Source of the DNA: Candidatus Gastranaerophilales bacterium
GTDB lineage: Bacteria; Cyanobacteriota; Vampirovibrionia; Gastranaerophilales; Gastranaerophilaceae
Assembly (NCBI GenBank): GCA_017560095.1
Contig: JAFYOU010000010.1
Location: forward strand, 1-45,010
Direction of reading: 5' to 3'
DNA length: 45,010 nucleotides
The notes under the pieces were generated by a model. That model had not been told where the DNA came from. It saw only the letters and a list, made by a program, of their open reading frames with translations, and ran no database searches. Positions within the stretch are counted from its first letter, which is position 1. Each line of letters starts with the position of its first letter. Of this stretch, positions 41,133 to 45,010 are shown in pieces. The position numbers and the translations under genes were made by a program.

Positions 41133-41387
41133 TTGAAAGAAGAAAAAGTTGTATCTTTTGGCAAAAAACAAACAAAAAATCAAAATGAAAAAAATATTGA
41201 AATAGAATATTGTAGCTTTTGCAAACGCCCAAACACACAAGTTCCTAAAATGGTTAAAGGACCAGGGGTAAATATATGCTCAGAATGCACACTAATTGCT
41301 GTTCAATATCTAATCCTGCAAGATGGTTTAATGAGTGCAGAAGCACAAAAGATTTTAGATCTACTATGGGGCACTAACAGAAAATAA
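41133..41387 (+). CDS. Stand-alone ClpX-type zinc-finger protein
   Basis: An 84-residue protein. CSFCKRP (about 27-33) and NICSECTLIAVQYL (about 47-60) form the Cys4 zinc site of the ClpX N-terminal domain, with GPGVNICSEC close to the ClpX consensus. In ClpX this domain dimerises and binds substrates and adaptors. Here no AAA+ module follows, so the protein could be an adaptor or an unrelated use of the fold. The start is TTG, set by AAGGAG six bases upstream. It overlaps the next gene as TAATG. Confidence 0.75.
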   Translation: MKEEKVVSFGKKQTKNQNEKNIEIEYCSFCKRPNTQVPKMVKGPGVNICSECTLIAVQYLILQDGLMSAEAQKILDLLWGTNRK

Positions 41388-42997
41388 TGTCCAATAATTC
41401 TCAAAAGCTGAAACAAAGAGCAGAATTAATTTCAATCCTGAGCACATATCGCAATGCAATAAGAATTGATAATAACAAATTAAAGAAAGATATAGACTAT
41501 ATTGCAACAATTGACGATAAAGCTTTTATTTTCAAAACTCTTTTAAATGAAATAACTTCGACAAAAAGCATTTATAGCGATATATGCTCTATTATCATTT
41601 TTGAAGCAATTGAAAATGAATTATTCAAAGAACTTTCAGTAAAATTACTACAAAACGAAAAAATATCGGATGATAAAAAAATTCTTATCATGTCCTTAAT
41701 GAAACAAAAAGGGCTTGATTTTGAATACCATGATATAGTTGATTACATAGACAATCCAGAAGATTTGGCGCACAATGGCATTAAAGATTTTTTAAAAAAT
41801 GCATTAACAGAACCCGAGGTTCAACTTGATTTACTTGATTTTTATTTAAATATTCCACAAGAAGAAAAAATTGATTTTCTTGAAAACTTAGAATCAGAAT
41901 TTGATGGAGATAATCTAGCTAATGCTTTTTCTATATTAGCACATCTAAAATTAGACAATACAGAATTTGATTTTATCTTTAATGCGCTTTTAAACTCAAG
42001 TTCTCCTTATGCTCTTTCTGGCTTAAATCAAGCATTGGAAAATAAAACATTCAACACAAAAACTAAAGCAAAATTAAAAAGGGTAATTAAAAAAATATCA
42101 CAAGAAAACCCTGATTTTTTAGTAGATTTTTTAACAAAAAACAGCACTATTTATAAATCTCAAATCAGTTTTGTAGATGGCAGAAGTGATTTTTCAATGA
42201 TTTTTTCAAGAAAAAAAGAGGACGAACTAATTGATACTCTATTGCTAACAATAAATACGACAAAAGGAATCACTTCTTGTATGGGTTTTAATTCCATAGA
42301 TACTTTTAATTATCAATCAATTATAAAAAGATTATTTAGTGATTCAATTCCAATTGACATAAATCCTATTGCGCTAAAAAGCCTATTTATACATTACACA
42401 AACAAAACAAAGAGCAATAATTTAGAACTACCATACGAGTTAATTGTATGGAAAAATTTACTAAATGATGTTCGTTCAATAAATTTTGACGTTTCTGAAT
42501 TTATTAATTCAAAACTAGAAATAATAAAACTTACCCAAGAAAAAGTTAAAAAATTTATAACCAGCAAGGTAACAGAAACATGGTTTTATTCGTACGGAGA
42601 AAATTGCTTTGTCGATGAAATAATAGATAAAATAGAACTTGAGCACTGCACCGATTTAGATACAATTAACGAATGGGTAGATGCTTCAATTGAAAAAAAC
42701 TTTTTACCAGATCAAAATTATATGTCACAATTAAAAAGCAGGCTACTTTTACAATCTTATGTTGCTTCGTTAGCAAACTTAAAAATCACTTCTGCTTGCG
42801 CCTATAGCTTATGTTTCAAAAATCCATACATAAAAATGCTAATTAGTTCTTTCATTGACAAAAGTATATACTATACCTTTATGTCAAAATTACAGCAATT
42901 AGAAAAAAAGAATATTTTTAGAAAAATACCACCAACAAAGCTAGCAAAAGATGAAGTCCAAATACTTATGGCACAATTAGAGGAAAAATGGAAATAA
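41387..42997 (+). CDS. Large unknown helical-repeat-like protein
   Basis: A 536-residue acidic, nearly all-helical protein without membrane segment. The first half (about 1-250) has repeated helix pairs of about 35 residues (for example KTLLNEITSTKSIYSDICSI, FLENLESEFDGDNLANAFSI, FNALLNSSSPYALSGLNQAL), suggestive of HEAT-like repeats. The second half is different, with a conserved-looking ETWFYSYGENCFVDEIIDKIE. It lies between the zinc-finger and ruvX genes and overlaps ruvX by 10 bp (ATGGAAATAA). Possibly a protein-binding scaffold; no family recognised. Confidence 0.6.
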   Translation: MSNNSQKLKQRAELISILSTYRNAIRIDNNKLKKDIDYIATIDDKAFIFKTLLNEITSTKSIYSDICSIIIFEAIENELFKELSVKLLQNEKISDDKKILIMSLMKQKGLDFEYHDIVDYIDNPEDLAHNGIKDFLKNALTEPEVQLDLLDFYLNIPQEEKIDFLENLESEFDGDNLANAFSILAHLKLDNTEFDFIFNALLNSSSPYALSGLNQALENKTFNTKTKAKLKRVIKKISQENPDFLVDFLTKNSTIYKSQISFVDGRSDFSMIFSRKKEDELIDTLLLTINTTKGITSCMGFNSIDTFNYQSIIKRLFSDSIPIDINPIALKSLFIHYTNKTKSNNLELPYELIVWKNLLNDVRSINFDVSEFINSKLEIIKLTQEKVKKFITSKVTETWFYSYGENCFVDEIIDKIELEHCTDLDTINEWVDASIEKNFLPDQNYMSQLKSRLLLQSYVASLANLKITSACAYSLCFKNPYIKMLISSFIDKSIYYTFMSKLQQLEKKNIFRKIPPTKLAKDEVQILMAQLEEKWK

Positions 42998-43404
42998 GAA
43001 AAAGAATAATAGCATTGGATATCGGAACAAAAAGAATAGGTATTGCCACATGTGATGCTCTATGGATAAACGCAAGTCCTCTTAAAACAATTAATCGAAA
43101 CAATGACAAAATTGCTCTTGAAGAAATTGAAAAAATATGTCAAGAATACCAAACAAATATAATTTTAATCGGAGTTCCATACAATATGGACGGAACTTTA
43201 GGTTTTCAAGCTAAAAATTGTTTAAACTTTATTAAACCATTAAGAAACAACTATGTTATATTAGAACAAGATGAAAGATTATCTTCTTCTGCGGCTGAAG
43301 AAATCTTAAGAAATCAAGGTAAAAAATATACAAAAAACAAAGCCTTAGTTGATGCTATGGCAGCAAGTGTAATATTAAAAGAATACATAGAAAACAATAG
43401 ATAG
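42988..43404 (+). CDS. ruvX: RuvX/YqgF RNase H-fold nuclease
   Basis: A 138-residue protein of the family's usual size. ALDIGTKRIGIATCD (9-23) carries the first catalytic Asp (D11); LIGVPYNMDGT and the DERLSSSAAEEIL stretch follow; DAMAASVIL gives the last Asp. The family resolves Holliday junctions or matures 16S rRNA 5' ends (YqgF). Followed after 8 bp by a DUF1292 gene, the same order as yrrK-yrzB in Bacillus. Confidence 0.92.
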   Translation: MEIRKRIIALDIGTKRIGIATCDALWINASPLKTINRNNDKIALEEIEKICQEYQTNIILIGVPYNMDGTLGFQAKNCLNFIKPLRNNYVILEQDERLSSSAAEEILRNQGKKYTKNKALVDAMAASVILKEYIENNR

Positions 43405-43412
43405 GAAAAGTT

Positions 43413-43694
43413 ATGCAAGAAAACGCACCTGAAATTATCACAGTAATTGGTGAACAAGGCGAAGAAATTACCATGAAACTACAAGAAATAGTTAATATTG
43501 AAGATCAAGATTATGCTCTATTATCGGTAGTTGAAGAAGGCCAAATGCCAAACGACGAAGAAGAAGATGAAATCATCATTATGAAAATGAATAAAACAGA
43601 AGATGATTGCACTTTTGAAATCATTGAAAGTGATGAAGAATTCAACATGGTTGCTTCAGCTATTACTGATGGCGATGAATTTGAAGAAGAATAA
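43413..43694 (+). CDS. DUF1292 protein (YrzB-like)
   Basis: A 93-residue, very acidic protein. TVIGEQGEEITMKLQEIVNIEDQDYALLSVVEEG and DEIIIMKMNKTEDDCTFEIIESDEEFNMVASA follow the DUF1292 pattern. Function is unknown throughout the family, but linkage to ruvX/yqgF is conserved in Firmicutes and repeated here, suggesting a link to rRNA maturation or recombination. It ends the operon before a strong terminator. Confidence 0.85.
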   Translation: MQENAPEIITVIGEQGEEITMKLQEIVNIEDQDYALLSVVEEGQMPNDEEEDEIIIMKMNKTEDDCTFEIIESDEEFNMVASAITDGDEFEEE

Positions 43695-43702
43695 AAAATT
43701 TT

Positions 43703-43732
43703 AAAGCCTCGGAAAATCCGAGGCTTTATAAT
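43703..43732. terminator. Bidirectional terminator
   Basis: AAAGCCTCGG (43703-43712) and CCGAGGCTTT (43718-43727) pair around a 5-base loop. It ends the ruvX operon and the convergent unknown gene. Its stem core AAGCCTCG is shared with the gdhA terminator. Confidence 0.88.
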
Positions 43733-43733
43733 T

Positions 43734-44612
43734 TTATACTTGATTCCTGTATCTTATATTTAATTCCTGTATCATTTCTGATGCATTTTCAAAACCAAAT
43801 TTTTCCAAAACTTCTATTAAATGCTGAGGTGTTGTTTTTTTATTTTTTTCAAAATCATCAATATAGTATGAGTTACTGCGCTCAAGATACTTTAAGGTTC
43901 CGTAATCTTCACCGCAATTAATACATGTAATTTCACCGTTTCGAATATCAAGACTAATTTCAACTTCATTCCCATCTAAATTGGTGATTTTTTTTCTAGC
44001 ATGCATACCGCTTAATTTGTCTCCAGCAGCCCAAGATTTAAAAAATTCTCCTTTAGTTAATTTTGCTGGCTTGCCATACATATTGGTTTCTAAACATATT
44101 TTTTCTATGCCGTATTCGGAAGCAGTAAATCTATGTATTTTTCCATCCAAATCACGTTCATATACTGCTTTAGCCAAAACGCCAGGTTTTTTTGTAATCA
44201 CTTTTTTTAAAAATCTTTCTTCTGGCGAATATATAAATGTTTTTAAAAAATTTATAACGCCTTTTCTTTCAGACATCTGTAACAAACCGTCTTGGTAAAA
44301 CATTTCAATTGTGTCACCATTTTTTAATGTATCTGAAACAAGTCCAGAAAATGATTTGCCATCTGCTTTTAAACATGCTCTTCCATGAAAAAATTTGATA
44401 TCGGATATTTTTGGGATGGCGTCTTGCAATTTATTAATGCTTCCAGTAAAAGTTAAACTAGCTTTTGCGTTAAGTGCGAGCGCATTAGCTTCTTTTGCTA
44501 ATAATTCAATGCCATTTTTCTTTTGTTCTGGTGCTTTTAGAGTTTCTTTTTGAATTTCTTGTTTGTTAGTAAAAGATGCTTGACTAACTTGTGATAACTT
44601 TACAGCTTCCAT
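43734..44612 (-). CDS. Unknown lineage-type protein
   Basis: A 292-residue protein. The N-terminal 50 residues are low-complexity (Ser/Gln/Lys/Glu/Ala) and probably disordered; TFTG follows at about 54-57, matching the short motif of other unknowns here. About 65-260 is a folded, strand-rich part (IEMFYQDGLLQMSERKGVINF, AVYERDLDGKIHRFTASEYGI, ISLDIRNGEITCINCGEDYG) where paired 'D-G-K-x-H-R-F' and 'N-G-E-I-T' look like repeated beta hairpins. The C-terminus is helical. AAAGGAATTTATT precedes the ATG. No family recognised. Confidence 0.6.
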   Translation of the reverse strand: MEAVKLSQVSQASFTNKQEIQKETLKAPEQKKNGIELLAKEANALALNAKASLTFTGSINKLQDAIPKISDIKFFHGRACLKADGKSFSGLVSDTLKNGDTIEMFYQDGLLQMSERKGVINFLKTFIYSPEERFLKKVITKKPGVLAKAVYERDLDGKIHRFTASEYGIEKICLETNMYGKPAKLTKGEFFKSWAAGDKLSGMHARKKITNLDGNEVEISLDIRNGEITCINCGEDYGTLKYLERSNSYYIDDFEKNKKTTPQHLIEVLEKFGFENASEMIQELNIRYRNQV

Positions 44613-45010
44613 AATAAATTCCTTTAATAACTATATATTTATGAAAGCCGTATTTTTATTTTTTTGATATTTACCATATCATTTATTACAAAAATTTTAC
44701 AATTGTATAAAATGTATTATTTTATTCAAATGTTTATATAAAAGTCTAAAATCCTAGTTCATTTTTCTATTCAAGAAGCTAAAGCTTCTTATTCACTTTC
44801 TTTTCTTTGTTCAAGCGCCTATCAAAGAAAAGAAAGTGAATCGAAAGAAAAGAAAGAAGGCTTAGTTAAATTCTTTGTTTCTTCTTTTTTAAATTTTTTC
44901 CTACTTAAAAAATAGTCAAGACTTTGTAATTAAATTATTCCCATACAAAACAAGCAAAAACACAATCAAAAATTATAAGTCACAAAGTCTCTCCGATTTT
45001 TTAATGTTAT
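44613..45010. other. 398-bp stretch without a gene at the right edge
   Basis: No supported coding frame. It holds an 18-bp perfect inverted repeat (44792-44840), a smaller hairpin AAGAAGCT-AA-AGCTTCTT just before it, and purine-rich tracts (GAAAGAAAAGAAAGAAGG) after it. The rest is AT-rich with no clear promoter. Confidence 0.5.
44792..44840. repeat. 18-bp perfect inverted repeat
   Basis: TTCACTTTCTTTTCTTTG (44792-44809) and its exact complement CAAAGAAAAGAAAGTGAA (44823-44840) enclose 13 bases. One strand is all purine apart from a few bases. It could be a terminator-like hairpin, a palindromic repeat unit or the end of a small mobile element. Confidence 0.8.

Noticed and set aside
43981-44298. 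105-codon plus-strand frame opposite the 292-residue gene
   Set aside because: Shadow frame; the minus-strand gene has a good ribosome site and terminator.

Overview
**Organism.** The window is AT-rich bacterial DNA. It most likely comes from a Gastranaerophilales-type gut bacterium (Melainabacteria/Vampirovibrionia, the non-photosynthetic sister group of Cyanobacteria). This is inference. It rests on an LdpA-type double [4Fe-4S] protein (a family known from cyanobacteria), on several proteins of unknown function carrying short F-[TK]-G motifs that I associate with this group, and on a Gram-negative-like gene set. No 16S rRNA gene or other decisive marker is present.

**Region 1, about 1-12965: the virion module of a podovirus-like prophage, almost all on the minus strand.** In transcription order it runs: small Cys-containing protein, small terminase, large terminase, a 66-residue protein ending in KKTLLGE, portal, unknown 303-residue protein, scaffold, major capsid, Bbp16-type capsid cement, terminator, T7 gp14-like internal protein, gp11-like adaptor, gp12-like nozzle, gp13-like GNAT protein, tail fibre, and a gene cut by the window edge. 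One secreted cargo gene (moron) sits inside on the plus strand with its own promoter. Integrase, repressor, replication and lysis genes are not visible and should lie left of position 1.

**Region 2, about 12966-14863.** A 411-bp gene-free stretch with a 25-bp direct repeat is followed by tRNA-His with promoter and terminator, then by an FHA-domain gene. A 13-bp copy of the tRNA 3' end, inside what looks like a decayed tRNA 3' half, flanks the far side of that gene.

**Region 3, about 14864-24848: cell-surface polysaccharide locus.** A CDP-glycerol glycerophosphotransferase-like gene diverges from a ten-gene plus-strand run: LicD, GT4-like, GT9, GT8 and GT2 glycosyltransferases, RgpF-like, and rfbC-rfbB-rfbD-rfbA. 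The last four make dTDP-L-rhamnose, which the glycosyltransferases probably use. The LicD and TagF-like proteins suggest phosphodiester decoration.

**Region 4, about 24823-37069: housekeeping metabolism.** It holds a HAD phosphatase coupled to LdpA, beta-carbonic anhydrase, a trpR-trpB operon, gdhA, nadA, ddh (meso-DAP dehydrogenase), a possible ferritin-like protein, a small unknown protein, a large M16 metallopeptidase, and a stand-alone DUF2229 protein related to dehydratase activases.

**Region 5, about 37094-45010.** It holds lineage-type unknown proteins, CorA, an operon of a ClpX-type zinc finger, a 536-residue protein, RuvX and DUF1292, and a final unknown gene. The most notable item is at 38004-38200: a promoter, a Shine-Dalgarno site, a 19-codon reading frame with four His codons in five, and mutually exclusive RNA stems. 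This looks like a histidine attenuator in front of a membrane protein that is not a known histidine gene.
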